A stretch of DNA of 64,000 nucleotides, from positions 248,001 through 312,000 of the forward strand of contig NKIN01000005.1 in assembly GCA_002255905.1 (NCBI GenBank), read 5' to 3'. Each line of letters begins with the position of its first letter. Position 1 is the first letter of the stretch. The stretch comes from Burkholderiales bacterium PBB1 (GTDB lineage Bacteria; Pseudomonadota; Gammaproteobacteria; Burkholderiales; Burkholderiaceae_C). The notes under the pieces were generated by a model. The model did not search any database and was not told the origin of the DNA. It saw nothing but the letters and a program-made list of their open reading frames with translations. The position numbers were made by a program, and so were the translations under genes. This document shows, piece by piece, positions 1 to 9,066 of this stretch.

Positions 1-261
1 GTGCTGCGCCTGGACGACGAGGCCAGGCTGACGCGCGATGAGTTGATCGAAGGCCTGTATGCCGCGGGCATCGGATGCAGCGTGCACTACATCCCGCTGC
101 ACCTGCAGCCTTACTGGCGCGACCGCTACCAGTTGCAAGCACAACAGTTCCCGCACAGCCAGCACGCCTACGAGCGGATGCTGAGCCTGCCGCTGTACAC
201 CCGCATGGGCCCGGCCGAGGTGCAGCGCGTGATCGACGCGGTGCGCGCGCTGCTCGGCTGA
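1..261 (+). CDS. DegT/DnrJ/EryC1-family sugar aminotransferase, C-terminal part
   Basis: Only the last 86 residues are inside the window; the gene begins upstream of base 1. The fragment carries the family's C-terminal signature: a GIGCSVHYIPLHLQPYW segment that in complete enzymes helps close the active site around the nucleotide sugar, followed by an SLPLYTRM motif and a short final helix. Members are PLP enzymes that aminate 4-keto (or 3-keto) nucleotide sugars in the cytoplasm. It is followed 16 bases later by a PglC-type transferase and then a PglF-type 4,6-dehydratase, so a PglE-like role (amination of UDP-4-keto-6-deoxy-GlcNAc) is the natural inference. The PLP lysine lies outside the window and could not be checked. 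Confidence 0.88.
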   Translation: MLRLDDEARLTRDELIEGLYAAGIGCSVHYIPLHLQPYWRDRYQLQAQQFPHSQHAYERMLSLPLYTRMGPAEVQRVIDAVRALLG

Positions 262-277
262 TCGCTTCGACGCATCG

Positions 278-898
278 ATGGCCAAACGGCTGTTCGATCT
301 GTGCGCCTCCGGCCTGGGCCTGTGGCTGCTGAGTCCCCTGCTGCTGCTGATGGCGCTGGCGATCAAGCTGGACTCACCCGGGCCGGTGTTCTTTCGGCAG
401 GTGCGTGTCGGGCGTCACGGCGTGGCGTTCCGCATCCACAAGTTCCGCACGATGACGAATCAGGACACCGATGCCGAGGCGGGCACACCCCAGCTCACGG
501 TCGGGGTCGACCCCCGCATCACCCGCGTCGGCGCGCTGCTGCGTCGCACCAAGCTCGACGAGCTGGCCCAGCTGATCGATGTGTTCGTGGGCGACATGAG
601 CCTGGTCGGACCGCGCCCGGAGGTGCCGCGCTACGTCGCGCTGTACCCACCGTCGCTGCGCGACAAGGTGCTCAGCGTGCGCCCCGGCATCACCGACCCC
701 GCATCGCTGGCGTTCCGTGATGAATCGGCGCAGCTGGCGCGTGCGGTCGACCCCGAGCGCGCGTATGTCGAGGCGGTGATGCCTGCCAAGCTGCAGCTGT
801 CGGCACGCTACGTCGACGAGGCCAGTTTCATGGGCGATTTGCAGCTGATCGCCGCCACGCTGCGCGCGTTGTGGACCGGTACGCCGACATCCCGATGA
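278..898 (+). CDS. Initiating undecaprenyl-phosphate sugar-1-phosphate transferase (PglC/bacterial sugar transferase family)
   Basis: A 206-residue monotopic membrane enzyme that moves a sugar-1-phosphate from a UDP sugar to undecaprenyl phosphate, the first step of glycan assembly at the inner membrane. An N-terminal hydrophobic re-entrant helix covers about residues 5-29, followed by the basic KFRTM motif (55-59) and the catalytic region TKLDELAQL...GDMSLVGPRPE (91-115) with the Asp94-Glu95 dyad. The usual DELPQ reads DELAQ here, a mild oddity. Length equals the minimal PglC type rather than the long WbaP type. It sits between an aminotransferase and a CapD/PglF dehydratase, suggesting a diacetamido-sugar (bacillosamine-like) substrate; the exact sugar is inference. 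Confidence 0.92.
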   Translation: MAKRLFDLCASGLGLWLLSPLLLLMALAIKLDSPGPVFFRQVRVGRHGVAFRIHKFRTMTNQDTDAEAGTPQLTVGVDPRITRVGALLRRTKLDELAQLIDVFVGDMSLVGPRPEVPRYVALYPPSLRDKVLSVRPGITDPASLAFRDESAQLARAVDPERAYVEAVMPAKLQLSARYVDEASFMGDLQLIAATLRALWTGTPTSR

Positions 899-948
899 CG
901 GCGTCGTGCAGGGGTCTGCGTGCGACGGCGCCAACATAATCGCCCTCC

Positions 949-2826
949 ATGATCTGGCACCGCATCGATCGATTTCTGGCCCGCTGGCGTCCGCACCGCC
1001 GGCCGCTGACGTTGTTGATCGATGCCGTCGTGATCGCCGTCTGCTGGAATTTCACCTACCTGTTCCGGCTTGGCTTCGAGCGCTGGTGGAGCCAGCGACC
1101 CCCCTACGACGGCTGGGTGCTGCTGGGCGTCATCGTGACTTATCTGGCGGTGTTCACCGTCGCGGGTGTGCCCCGCGGCATGTGGCGCTTCTCGGGCTTC
1201 GGCGAGGTCAAGCGGCTGACCTGGTCTTGCGCCATCGCAGGTGCGCTGTGCGCCACGGGCGTGCTGATGTTGCAGCTTTACCAGGTACCGCGTGCGGTGC
1301 TGGCCTTGCATCCCATCGTCACCCTGATGGGGTTGTGCATGGTGCGCATCGCCTACCGCATGCTGTACGAGCACGCGCGTGCGCAGATCACCGGTGCGAA
1401 TGGCAAGCGCAGTGGCGATGTGCGCCGCGCCATCGTGATGGGTGCCGGTGAAGCCGCGCGGTTGCTGGTCGCCGGGCTTCCGCAGCAGGGCTGGACGGTG
1501 CTGGGGCTGCTCGACGACGATCCCGCCAAGCGCGGCGCGCGCATCTCCGGCGCGCCGGTGCTGGGGCGCTTCGACGAGCTGAGCGACCCACGCGTGATCG
1601 CCGGCGCCACGCACATCATCACGGCGCTGCCCAGCGCCACCGCGGCACAGCGTCGCCGGGCGATCGAGTTGGCCGCGGCCACCGCGCTGCCTGTGCTGAC
1701 GGTGCCCTCGGTCAGCGAGTTGCAATCGGGCAGCGCGCGCGTCGAGCGCATCCGTGCCATCGAGCCCGACGACCTGCTGGGCCGCGAGCCGGTGGTGCTC
1801 GACGAGGCCGGCATCGCCGAGTTGGTGTCGGGCAAGACGGTGCTGGTGACGGGTGCCGGCGGTTCGATCGGCAGCGAGCTGTGTCGGCAGATCGCCCGCT
1901 ACGGGCCATCGCGCCTCGTGCTTTACGAGTTGAGCGAGTTTGCGCTGTACCAGATCGAGCAGCAGCTGAGCGAACTGCACCCGGGCCTGCCGCTGGTGAG
2001 GCTGATGGGTGACGTGAAGGACCTGGCCCATCTGCAGGCCACCTTCGCCGCGCACCGGCCGAAGCTGGTGTTCCATGCGGCCGCGTTCAAGCATGTGCCG
2101 CTGATGGAAGACGACAACGCCTGGGCCGCGCTGCAGAACAACACGCTGGGCACCCACCATGCCGCGCTGGCCGCGATGGAGAGCGGCGTCGAGCGCTTCG
2201 TGATGATCAGCACCGACAAGGCGGTCAACCCGACCAATGTGATGGGCGCCAGCAAGCGTGCGGCCGAGCGGGTGCTGTCGCACCTGGCGACACGGGGTTC
2301 GGGCACGGTGTTCTCGGCGGTGCGCTTCGGCAATGTGCTGGGCTCCAGCGGCAGCGTGATCCCGAAGTTCAAGGAACAGATCGCCCGCGGCGGCCCGGTC
2401 ACGGTGACCCACCCCGACATCACGCGCTACTTCATGACCATTCCCGAGGCGGTTCGCCTGGTGCTGCAGTCGGCGGTGCTGGCGCGCAGCGGGCAGGTCT
2501 ATGTGCTGGACATGGGTGAGCCGGTGAAGATCGTCGAACTCGCGCGCGATCTGATCCGACTGGCCGGCCACCGCGAGCGCGAGATCGGCATCGTCTTCAG
2601 CGGCCTCAGGCCCGGCGAGAAGCTCTACGAGGAACTGCTGGCCGACGACGACCTGACGCAGCCCTCGGCCCATCCGCGATTGCGCATCGCGCGACTCAAC
2701 GACGAGGTCACCGCGTCGTGGACGCATGAGCTCATGCAGTGGCTGGCGCAGCCCCAGCAGGGGCGATCCCCTGCCGATCAGCGCGCGGCGCTGGCCCGCT
2801 TCGTTCCCGAATACCAGCCGCGTTGA
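949..2826 (+). CDS. Membrane-bound nucleotide-sugar 4,6-dehydratase (CapD/PglF/WbpM family)
   Basis: A 625-residue protein with about four N-terminal membrane helices (roughly residues 17-150), a first Rossmann-like module (about 155-290) and a C-terminal short-chain dehydrogenase domain with the NAD motif TGAGGSIGSE near residue 301. The active site STDKAVNPTNVMGASKR starts at Ser421 with Thr422-Asp423-Lys424; Thr-Asp-Lys plus Met in place of the usual Tyr (NVMGASK) is typical of the PglF/WbpM dehydratases. These convert UDP-GlcNAc to its 4-keto-6-deoxy form, feeding the aminotransferase and PglC-type transferase upstream. Its stop lies 16 bases from the stop of the convergent wecA-like gene, with no obvious terminator between. 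Confidence 0.92.
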   Translation: MIWHRIDRFLARWRPHRRPLTLLIDAVVIAVCWNFTYLFRLGFERWWSQRPPYDGWVLLGVIVTYLAVFTVAGVPRGMWRFSGFGEVKRLTWSCAIAGALCATGVLMLQLYQVPRAVLALHPIVTLMGLCMVRIAYRMLYEHARAQITGANGKRSGDVRRAIVMGAGEAARLLVAGLPQQGWTVLGLLDDDPAKRGARISGAPVLGRFDELSDPRVIAGATHIITALPSATAAQRRRAIELAAATALPVLTVPSVSELQSGSARVERIRAIEPDDLLGREPVVLDEAGIAELVSGKTVLVTGAGGSIGSELCRQIARYGPSRLVLYELSEFALYQIEQQLSELHPGLPLVRLMGDVKDLAHLQATFAAHRPKLVFHAAAFKHVPLMEDDNAWAALQNNTLGTHHAALAAMESGVERFVMISTDKAVNPTNVMGASKRAAERVLSHLATRGSGTVFSAVRFGNVLGSSGSVIPKFKEQIARGGPVTVTHPDITRYFMTIPEAVRLVLQSAVLARSGQVYVLDMGEPVKIVELARDLIRLAGHREREIGIVFSGLRPGEKLYEELLADDDLTQPSAHPRLRIARLNDEVTASWTHELMQWLAQPQQGRSPADQRAALARFVPEYQPR

Positions 2827-2842
2827 ACAGCGCGCCGCCGGC

Positions 2843-3934
2843 TCAACGGCGCGGCAGCAGCCATTGGGGCACCTTGAAGCGCACGATGCGCCAGTACAGC
2901 ACCACGTACGACACCATGAACAGCGCGAGAAAGCCAGTCAGCACGGCCGTGTTGTGCCACCAGAGCACGGCCGGGATCACCGACAGGCTGCACAGCAGCC
3001 AGAGGTAGGGGGACGTCATCGAATTGCGCGCGGTGAGCCGGTTCGATGCGGCCTCGCCGATCATCTGCCGCACCAGACGGCGGTGGATCAAGGTGTGCAT
3101 GTGGATGCCGTCGGGCTGCGACGAGGCCACGCCCTTGAGCACCTTGCGGCGGTACATCGAGAACAGCGTCTCGAAGATCGGGTAAGCGCACATCAACAGC
3201 GGAAACAGCGGCGAGACGTCGGCGTTGCGCACGATCAGCAGCACCCCCAGCTCGGCGACCATGAAGCCGAGCAGGTAGGCGCCACCATCTCCCAGGAAGA
3301 TCAGTCCGCCGGGAAAGTTCCAGACAAAAAAGCCCAGCACCGCGCCCGCGGCGATCAAGGCGGCAGTGAGCACCAGCCGGTCCTGCACCTGCAGCCCCAC
3401 GTACGCCAATGCCATCAGCATGATCAGCACGCACATCGATGCCAGGCCGTTGAAGCCGTCGATGATGTTGATCGAGTTGGACACACCGGTCACCACCAGC
3501 AGGGTCAGCGCGATGGCGAAGGGTTCAAGCTGGATCAGCGTGTCGACCCCGGGGATGGCGGTGTGGCGCACCACCGACTCGAGCAGCCACACCGCCAGCG
3601 CGGCGGAGATGACCGCGGCGATCAGCCGCCGCGAGGCAGACACCTTCTTGGTCAGGTCTTCGGCCAGTCCGCCGAGGAACGCCGGCAGCGCCGCGGCCAG
3701 CAGCAGCCACAGCGGCTCGCTGAGCGCAGGCCGGGTGAACTCTGCCAGCAGTGCGCCGGCAAACAATGCCAGCAGCACACCAACGCCGCCCACGCGCGGC
3801 ACCGGCCGATCGTGGAACTTTTGCGGGCCCGAGATTTCCGTGTCGGCCGACAGGCGGCTGTGGCGATCGACGGAGCGAAGCACTGCCAGGGTGCTCAGCA
3901 GCGACACCGTGAAACTCAGCAGCAGAAAACTCAT
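2843..3934 (-). CDS. WecA/MraY-type polyprenyl-phosphate sugar-1-phosphate transferase (glycosyltransferase family 4)
   Basis: A 363-residue polytopic membrane protein with about ten hydrophobic segments. Diagnostic cytosolic motifs are present in order: DRPVPRVGG (42-50), AEDLTKK (91-97, the DDxxK equivalent, one Asp replaced by Glu), NSINIIDGFNGL (153-164), FLGDGG (213-218) and a HMHTLIHRR histidine motif (278-286). The family transfers a HexNAc-1-phosphate from UDP to undecaprenyl phosphate. It is the last gene of the rfbB-D-A-C operon, after a 51-base gap. Together with the PglC-type enzyme at 278-898 the locus has two different lipid-carrier priming enzymes, so two separate glycans are likely. 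The sugar specificity cannot be read from sequence. Confidence 0.9.
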   Translation of the reverse strand: MSFLLLSFTVSLLSTLAVLRSVDRHSRLSADTEISGPQKFHDRPVPRVGGVGVLLALFAGALLAEFTRPALSEPLWLLLAAALPAFLGGLAEDLTKKVSASRRLIAAVISAALAVWLLESVVRHTAIPGVDTLIQLEPFAIALTLLVVTGVSNSINIIDGFNGLASMCVLIMLMALAYVGLQVQDRLVLTAALIAAGAVLGFFVWNFPGGLIFLGDGGAYLLGFMVAELGVLLIVRNADVSPLFPLLMCAYPIFETLFSMYRRKVLKGVASSQPDGIHMHTLIHRRLVRQMIGEAASNRLTARNSMTSPYLWLLCSLSVIPAVLWWHNTAVLTGFLALFMVSYVVLYWRIVRFKVPQWLLPRR

Positions 3935-3985
3935 GTGGGACGTTCGGGACTCATGCCCACTGGGGTCATCGGCTGCATCGCCGGG

Positions 3986-4522
3986 TCACTGACCAAACGG
4001 CAACGCCGCCGCATCCTTGGTCGACAACGCAGGCGTGATGCCGTCGAGCGGCCAGGAAATGGCCAGCGTGGGGTCGTCCCAGCGGATCGAAAATTCGGCA
4101 TCGGGGCGGTAAAAGGTGGTGGTCTTGTAGAGGAAGTCGGCGCTGTCGCTGGTGACCAGGAAGCCGTGCGCGAGGCCAGCGGGGATCCACAGCTGCCGGT
4201 GGTTGGTGCCACTCAGCTCGACGCCCACCCATTGACCGTAGGTGGGGCTGTCGGTGCGCACGTCCACCGCCACGTCGAACACGCTGCCTTGCGTGACGCG
4301 CACGAGCTTGCCCTGCGCATGCGGCGCGCGCTGGCCGTGCAGCCCACGCAACACGCCGCGGGCCGAGCGCGAATGGTTGTCCTGCACGAAAGCGATGTCC
4401 TGGCCGACGGCGGCGTTGAACGCCTGCTGGTTGAAGCTTTCGAGGAAGAAGCCGCGTTCGTCGCCGAACACCTTGGGCTCCAGGATCAACACGCCGTCGA
4501 TGGCTGTCGGGATCACCTTCAT
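3986..4522 (-). CDS. rfbC: dTDP-4-dehydrorhamnose 3,5-epimerase
   Basis: A cytoplasmic cupin enzyme of 178 residues, standard for the family. It epimerises dTDP-4-keto-6-deoxyglucose at C3 and C5, third step of dTDP-L-rhamnose synthesis. Visible active-site elements: His62 in RGLHGQ, Lys72 in QGKLVR, Tyr132 in FLYKTT and the IPAGLAHGF turn (113-121). The motif normally reads RGLHYQ; here Tyr is replaced by Gly (residue 63), noted as an oddity although the catalytic His and Tyr are kept. The ATG shares one base with the stop of rfbA (TGATG), so translational coupling is likely. Confidence 0.95.
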   Translation of the reverse strand: MKVIPTAIDGVLILEPKVFGDERGFFLESFNQQAFNAAVGQDIAFVQDNHSRSARGVLRGLHGQRAPHAQGKLVRVTQGSVFDVAVDVRTDSPTYGQWVGVELSGTNHRQLWIPAGLAHGFLVTSDSADFLYKTTTFYRPDAEFSIRWDDPTLAISWPLDGITPALSTKDAAALPFGQ

Positions 4523-5412
4523 CAGAACACCTGGTTGTTGACGATCCGCATCAGGTACTGGCCGTAGCCGTTCTTCAGCATCGGGCGCGCCAGCGCCTCG
4601 AGCTGGGCGGCGTCGATCCAGCCGGAACGGAAGGCGATCTCCTCGGGGCAGGCCACTTTCAGGCCCTGCCGCTTTTCCAGCGTGGCGATGAACTGGCCGG
4701 CTTCGAGCAGGCTGTCGTGGGTGCCGGTGTCGAGCCAGGCATAGCCACGCCCCATGATCTCCACACTCAACTGTCCCTGCGCGAGATACCGGGCATTGAC
4801 GTCCGTGATCTCCAGTTCGCCGCGCGCGGAGGGTCGGATGTCGGCAGCGATGTCGCAGACTTGGTGGTCGTAGAAATAGAGGCCCGTGACCGCGTAGTTG
4901 CTCTTTGGCGCTTTGGGCTTTTCCTCGATGCTGAGCGCTCGCTTGTTCGCATCGAAGGCCACGACGCCGTAGCGCTCGGGGTCCTGCACGTGGTAGGCGA
5001 ACACCGTGGCACCGCTGGTGCGCGCGTTGGCGGCCGACAGCAGGCCCTGCAGATCGTGGCCGTGGTAGATGTTGTCGCCCAGCACCAGCGCGCTCGGCGC
5101 GCCTGCAACGAAGTCCCGGCCAAGGATGAAGGCCTGCGCCAGTCCGTCAGGGCTGGGCTGCACGCAATAGCTGATGTTTACGCCCCAGCGGCTGCCGTCG
5201 CCCAGCAAGCCCTCGAAGCGTGGTGTGTCCTGCGGCGTGCTGATCAACAGGATGTCGCGGATGCCCGCCAGCATCAGCGTGCTGAGCGGGTAATAGACCA
5301 TGGGCTTGTCGTAGACCGGCAGCAGCTGCTTGCTGATCGCAAGCGTTGCGGGGTGCAGGCGGGTGCCGGAGCCGCCGGCCAGCAGGATGCCTTTACGGCT
5401 GGGGATGTTCAT
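4522..5412 (-). CDS. rfbA: Glucose-1-phosphate thymidylyltransferase
   Basis: Makes dTDP-glucose from glucose-1-phosphate and dTTP, first step of the dTDP-rhamnose pathway. 296 residues, normal size. The nucleotide-binding signature GGSGTRLHP is at residues 13-21, followed by the [11 protein letters not shown] substrate loop. The open frame extends further upstream, but those codons are an out-of-frame reading of the rfbD end; the ATG at 5412 was chosen because it places the signature at the family position and leaves 25 bases after rfbD. The product also feeds RfbB and, by inference, the 4-amino-fucose genes at 49802-52050. Confidence 0.96.
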   Translation of the reverse strand: MNIPSRKGILLAGGSGTRLHPATLAISKQLLPVYDKPMVYYPLSTLMLAGIRDILLISTPQDTPRFEGLLGDGSRWGVNISYCVQPSPDGLAQAFILGRDFVAGAPSALVLGDNIYHGHDLQGLLSAANARTSGATVFAYHVQDPERYGVVAFDANKRALSIEEKPKAPKSNYAVTGLYFYDHQVCDIAADIRPSARGELEITDVNARYLAQGQLSVEIMGRGYAWLDTGTHDSLLEAGQFIATLEKRQGLKVACPEEIAFRSGWIDAAQLEALARPMLKNGYGQYLMRIVNNQVF

Positions 5413-5437
5413 GCGGTGAGCGCGTCCGGGGATGGGG

Positions 5438-6328
5438 TCACAGTATTTCGGCCAGCAGGCGATCGACCCCCGTTTGCCACGCGGGCAGGCGCAGGCCGAA
5501 GCGGTCTTGCAGCTTGCGGGTGTCGAGTCGCGAGTTGAGGGGCCGCTGGGCGGGCGTCGGGAACGCACTGGTGGGCACGGCTTCGATCGCCTCCGGCGCC
5601 ACCCGGATCGGGCGGCCTGCGGCGCGCGCGTGCTCGATCACGTGCCGTGCGTAGCCATGCCAGCTGGTCTGGCCGCCAGCGACGGCGTGGTAGGTGCCGC
5701 CGAGTTCGGGCTGCTGCGCCAGTTGGCGCAGCGCATGTGCGGAGATGTCGGCCAGCAGATCGGCACCAGTGGGCGCACCGATCTGGTCATCGATGACCTT
5801 CAGCGCGTCGCGTTCGGCCGCCAGCTTCAGCATCGTCTTCGCGAAATTGCCGCCACGCGCTGCATAGACCCAGCTGGTGCGCAGGATCAGGTGGGTGCAG
5901 CCGCTGTGGCGGATCGCGTCTTCGCCAGCCAGCTTGGTGGCGCCGTACACGCTCAACGGGCCGGTGGCCGCGTCTTCGACCCAGGGCGTGCAGCCGCTGC
6001 CATCGAACACGTAGTCGGTGCTGTAGTGCAGCAGCGTGGCGCCGAGGGCCGCTGCTTCACGGGCCAGCACGCCCGGGGCTGCGGCGTTGATCGAGCGCGC
6101 CAGTTCGGGTTCGCTCTCGGCCTTGTCGACCGCGGTGTAAGCCGCCGCATTGACGATCCATTGCGGCGCGATGGCGCGCACGGTGGCCGACAGTGCCTCG
6201 GGGTCGGCAAAGTTGGCGTGCCAGTCGGTGCTGTCGGCATCGAGGGCGATCAGTTCACCCAGCGGCGCCAGTGCGCGCTGCAGTTCCCAGCCGACCTGAC
6301 CACTCTTGCCGAACAACAGGATCTTCAT
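5438..6328 (-). CDS. rfbD: dTDP-4-dehydrorhamnose reductase
   Basis: Last step of dTDP-L-rhamnose synthesis, NAD(P)H-dependent reduction of the 4-keto group. 296 residues. It is an extended short-chain dehydrogenase: nucleotide loop FGKSGQVG (6-13), the STDYVFDG active-site segment (103-110) with Thr104, and Tyr128/Lys132 in VYGATK. The start at 6328 overlaps the rfbB stop by four bases (ATGA), which supports it over longer frames. Operon order is rfbB-rfbD-rfbA-rfbC. Confidence 0.96.
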   Translation of the reverse strand: MKILLFGKSGQVGWELQRALAPLGELIALDADSTDWHANFADPEALSATVRAIAPQWIVNAAAYTAVDKAESEPELARSINAAAPGVLAREAAALGATLLHYSTDYVFDGSGCTPWVEDAATGPLSVYGATKLAGEDAIRHSGCTHLILRTSWVYAARGGNFAKTMLKLAAERDALKVIDDQIGAPTGADLLADISAHALRQLAQQPELGGTYHAVAGGQTSWHGYARHVIEHARAAGRPIRVAPEAIEAVPTSAFPTPAQRPLNSRLDTRKLQDRFGLRLPAWQTGVDRLLAEIL

Positions 6329-7404
6329 GGTGAACTGTTGCTGGCGGTGCGCGCTGAATAGTTGGCGTCGACCCATTCGCGGTACGCGCCGCTTTGCACC
6401 CGCGCCACCCAGTCGGCGTGATCGAGGTACCAGCGCACCGTCTGTCGGATGCCGGTCTCGAAGGTCTCGGCTGGTTTCCAGCCCAGTTCGCGCTCGAGCT
6501 TTCGGGCATCGATGGCGTAACGCCGGTCGTGGCCGGGCCGGTCGGTAACGTGCGTGATCAGCCGCCGGTACGGGCCGGCGGCGTCCGGGCGCATGTCGTC
6601 GAGCAGTGCGCACACGGTGTGCACGATGTCGATGTTCGGTTTTTCGTTCCAGCCGCCGATGTTGTAGGTCTCACCCACCCGGCCACCGGCCAACACCACG
6701 CGGATCGCAGCGCAGTGGTCCTTCACATACAGCCAGTCGCGCACCTGCCTGCCGTCGCCGTAGACCGGCAGCGGTTTGCCTGCCAGCGCGTTGACGATCA
6801 GCAGCGGGATCAGCTTCTCGGGGAAATGGAAGGGCCCGTAGTTGTTGCTGCAGTTGGTGGTCAGCACCGGCAGGCCGTAGGTGTGGTGCCAGGCGCGCAC
6901 CAGGTGATCGCTGGCCGCCTTGCTGGCGGAGTAGGGGCTGTTCGGCTCGTAGAGGTTGGTTTCGGTGAACGGCGGGTCGTTCGGGCCGAGCGAGCCGTAG
7001 ACCTCGTCGGTGGACACATGGTGGAAGCGGAACGAGGATTTCTCGGCCTCGGGCAGCGTCAGCCAGTAACCCCGCGCCGCTTCCAGCAGCGTGAACGTGC
7101 CTTGCACATTGGTGTGGATGAAGGCACCGGGCCCGTGGATGCTGCGATCGACGTGGCTTTCGGCGGCGAAGTGCACCACCGCGCGTGGCCGGTGCGTGGC
7201 GAACAGGCTGTCGAGCAGCGTGCGGTCGGTGATGTCGCCATGGACGAACACATGGCGCGTGTCACCGTCGAGCGAGCGCAGGTTCTCCCGGTTGCCCGCG
7301 TAGGTCAGCGCGTCGAGGTTGAGCACCGGCTCGGAGGATTGCGCCAGCCAGTCGAGGACGAAATTCGAGCCGATGAAGCCGGCGCCGCCTGTCACGAGGA
7401 TCAT
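6325..7404 (-). CDS. rfbB: dTDP-glucose 4,6-dehydratase
   Basis: First gene of the - strand rhamnose operon, 359 residues. It converts dTDP-glucose to dTDP-4-keto-6-deoxyglucose, the branch point for rhamnose and for amino-fucose sugars. NAD-binding GGAGFIGSN is at 6-14; the catalytic Thr132-Asp133-Glu134 triad is in STDEVYG, with Tyr158 and Lys162 in YSASK. It is divergent from the helicase gene at 7519, so the 114-base gap 7405-7518 must hold the operon promoter; no near-consensus box could be picked with confidence. The same product is the expected substrate donor for the WecE homologue at 49802. Confidence 0.97.
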   Translation of the reverse strand: MILVTGGAGFIGSNFVLDWLAQSSEPVLNLDALTYAGNRENLRSLDGDTRHVFVHGDITDRTLLDSLFATHRPRAVVHFAAESHVDRSIHGPGAFIHTNVQGTFTLLEAARGYWLTLPEAEKSSFRFHHVSTDEVYGSLGPNDPPFTETNLYEPNSPYSASKAASDHLVRAWHHTYGLPVLTTNCSNNYGPFHFPEKLIPLLIVNALAGKPLPVYGDGRQVRDWLYVKDHCAAIRVVLAGGRVGETYNIGGWNEKPNIDIVHTVCALLDDMRPDAAGPYRRLITHVTDRPGHDRRYAIDARKLERELGWKPAETFETGIRQTVRWYLDHADWVARVQSGAYREWVDANYSARTASNSSP

Positions 7405-7518
7405 GGGAGCTGTATGGGAGTCTGGGTCCGTGTCGGCCTCACGCCACCATTGCGTTTGATTCTAGAGGTCGCATTTAACCAATTTCCCTCGGCAGACGCC
7501 CGCGGCGATAATCGGGGG

Positions 7519-9048
7519 ATGACTGAAACCCCCCAAGAAGCCAGCCCCGACACCTCGGCCAACCCACCGGTCGCAGCACCGGTGCGCTTCGACACCCTGG
7601 CGCTCGACGACAAACTGCTGCGTGCCGTGATCGATTCCGGTTACACCCAGATGACGCCGATCCAGGCCAAGGCCATCCCGATCGTCCTCGATGGCCGAGA
7701 CGTGATGGGTGCCGCGCAAACGGGCACCGGCAAGACGGCCGCGTTCACCTTGCCACTGCTGCAAAAGATGCTCAAGCATGAAAACAGCAGCGCGTCGCCT
7801 GCCCGCCACCCGGTGCGCGCGCTGGTGCTGGCACCGACCCGCGAACTGGCCGACCAGGTCGCCAACAACGTCAAGAGCTACGCCAAACACACCAAGTTGC
7901 GGTCGATGGTGGTCTTCGGTGGCATCGACATGAAACCGCAGACGGCCGAGTTGAAGACCGGTGTCGAGGTGCTGATCGCCACGCCGGGTCGGCTGCTCGA
8001 CCACATCGAGGCGAAGAACTGCAATCTGGGTCAGGTCGAGTACGTCGTACTCGACGAGGCCGACCGCATGCTCGACATCGGTTTCCTGCCCGATCTGCAG
8101 CGCATCCTGAGCTACCTGCCCAAGCAACGGCAGACGCTGCTGTTCTCGGCGACCTTCTCGCCAGAGATCAAACGGCTGGCCGAGAGCTATCTGCAGAACC
8201 CGATCCTGGTCGAGGTGGCGCGGCCGAACGCGACCGCGACCAATGTCGAGCAACGCTTCTTCAGCGTCGCGACCGACGACAAGCGGGCGGCGGTGCTCAA
8301 GATCATCCGTGAGCGCGCGCTGACGCAGGCCATCGTCTTCGTTAACTCGAAGCTGGGTTGTGCGCGTCTGGCGCGTTCGTTCGAGCGCGACGGTTTGCGC
8401 ACCAATGCGCTGCATGGCGACAAGTCGCAAGACGAGCGGCTGAAGGCGCTTGAGGCCTTCAAGCGTGCCGAGGTCGATGTGCTGGTGTGCACCGACGTCG
8501 CGGCTCGCGGCCTCGACATCGCCGACCTGCCGGCGGTGTTCAATTTCGACGTGCCGTTCAACGCCGAGGACTACGTGCACCGCATCGGCCGCACCGGGCG
8601 TGCGGGGGCCTCAGGGCTGGCCGTGACGCTGGTGTCGCGCGACGACACCCGCCTGGTGGCCGACATCGAAAAGCTGATCAAGAAGAAGATCGAGCTCGAG
8701 CCGATTGAGCTCGACGAAGCGCCCGCGCGCCGCGAACCCCGCCCGGAACGCGCCCGCCGTGAGCCCCCTGAACAGCAGACGATGGTGGCAGACGCCGAGC
8801 CGGCGAGCAGCAGCCGGCCCCCGCGCGCACCGCACCGCGGCCCGGGTGACAGCGCCCGGAAGGCCTCGTCCGATCCATTTTTCGATCGCCCCTACGAACC
8901 CAGCTCCAGCGCGCCGCCGGCTTGGGAGTCGGCGCCATCCTCCGCCACGTTGGCCAGCGCGCCGCGCGGTTTGTCGCCCAACATCAAGCCGAAGCGTCGG
9001 GTCGCGGCCCTGTTCGGCGAAAAGACCACGGCCACGCAGGACGAGTGA
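7519..9048 (+). CDS. rhlE: DEAD-box ATP-dependent RNA helicase, RhlE type
   Basis: A 509-residue cytoplasmic RNA helicase. Motifs in order: Q motif GYTQMTPIQ (41-49), Walker A AQTGTGKT (66-73), PTREL, TPGRLLD, DEAD (179-182), SATF, and the C-terminal helicase motifs ending in HRIGRTGRAG. The last ~110 residues after the helicase core are Arg/Pro/Ser-rich and predicted disordered, as in RhlE-type RNA-binding tails. The open frame runs far upstream, but that part is antisense to rfbB; ATG 7519 gives the standard short N-terminus before the Q motif. RhlE acts in ribosome maturation and RNA turnover; the exact paralogue is inferred from the core motifs. Confidence 0.93.
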   Translation: MTETPQEASPDTSANPPVAAPVRFDTLALDDKLLRAVIDSGYTQMTPIQAKAIPIVLDGRDVMGAAQTGTGKTAAFTLPLLQKMLKHENSSASPARHPVRALVLAPTRELADQVANNVKSYAKHTKLRSMVVFGGIDMKPQTAELKTGVEVLIATPGRLLDHIEAKNCNLGQVEYVVLDEADRMLDIGFLPDLQRILSYLPKQRQTLLFSATFSPEIKRLAESYLQNPILVEVARPNATATNVEQRFFSVATDDKRAAVLKIIRERALTQAIVFVNSKLGCARLARSFERDGLRTNALHGDKSQDERLKALEAFKRAEVDVLVCTDVAARGLDIADLPAVFNFDVPFNAEDYVHRIGRTGRAGASGLAVTLVSRDDTRLVADIEKLIKKKIELEPIELDEAPARREPRPERARREPPEQQTMVADAEPASSSRPPRAPHRGPGDSARKASSDPFFDRPYEPSSSAPPAWESAPSSATLASAPRGLSPNIKPKRRVAALFGEKTTATQDE

Positions 9049-9066
9049 GCATCGCCTGACGATCTG

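Noticed and set aside
808-2727. 639-residue open frame antisense to the CapD-like gene
   Set aside because: No family likeness, Arg/His/Gln-rich composition typical of GC-driven shadow frames, and fully overlapped by a well-supported gene.
2726-4567. 613-residue open frame antisense to the wecA-like and rfbC genes
   Set aside because: Same shadow composition; the genes on the other strand carry complete catalytic motifs.
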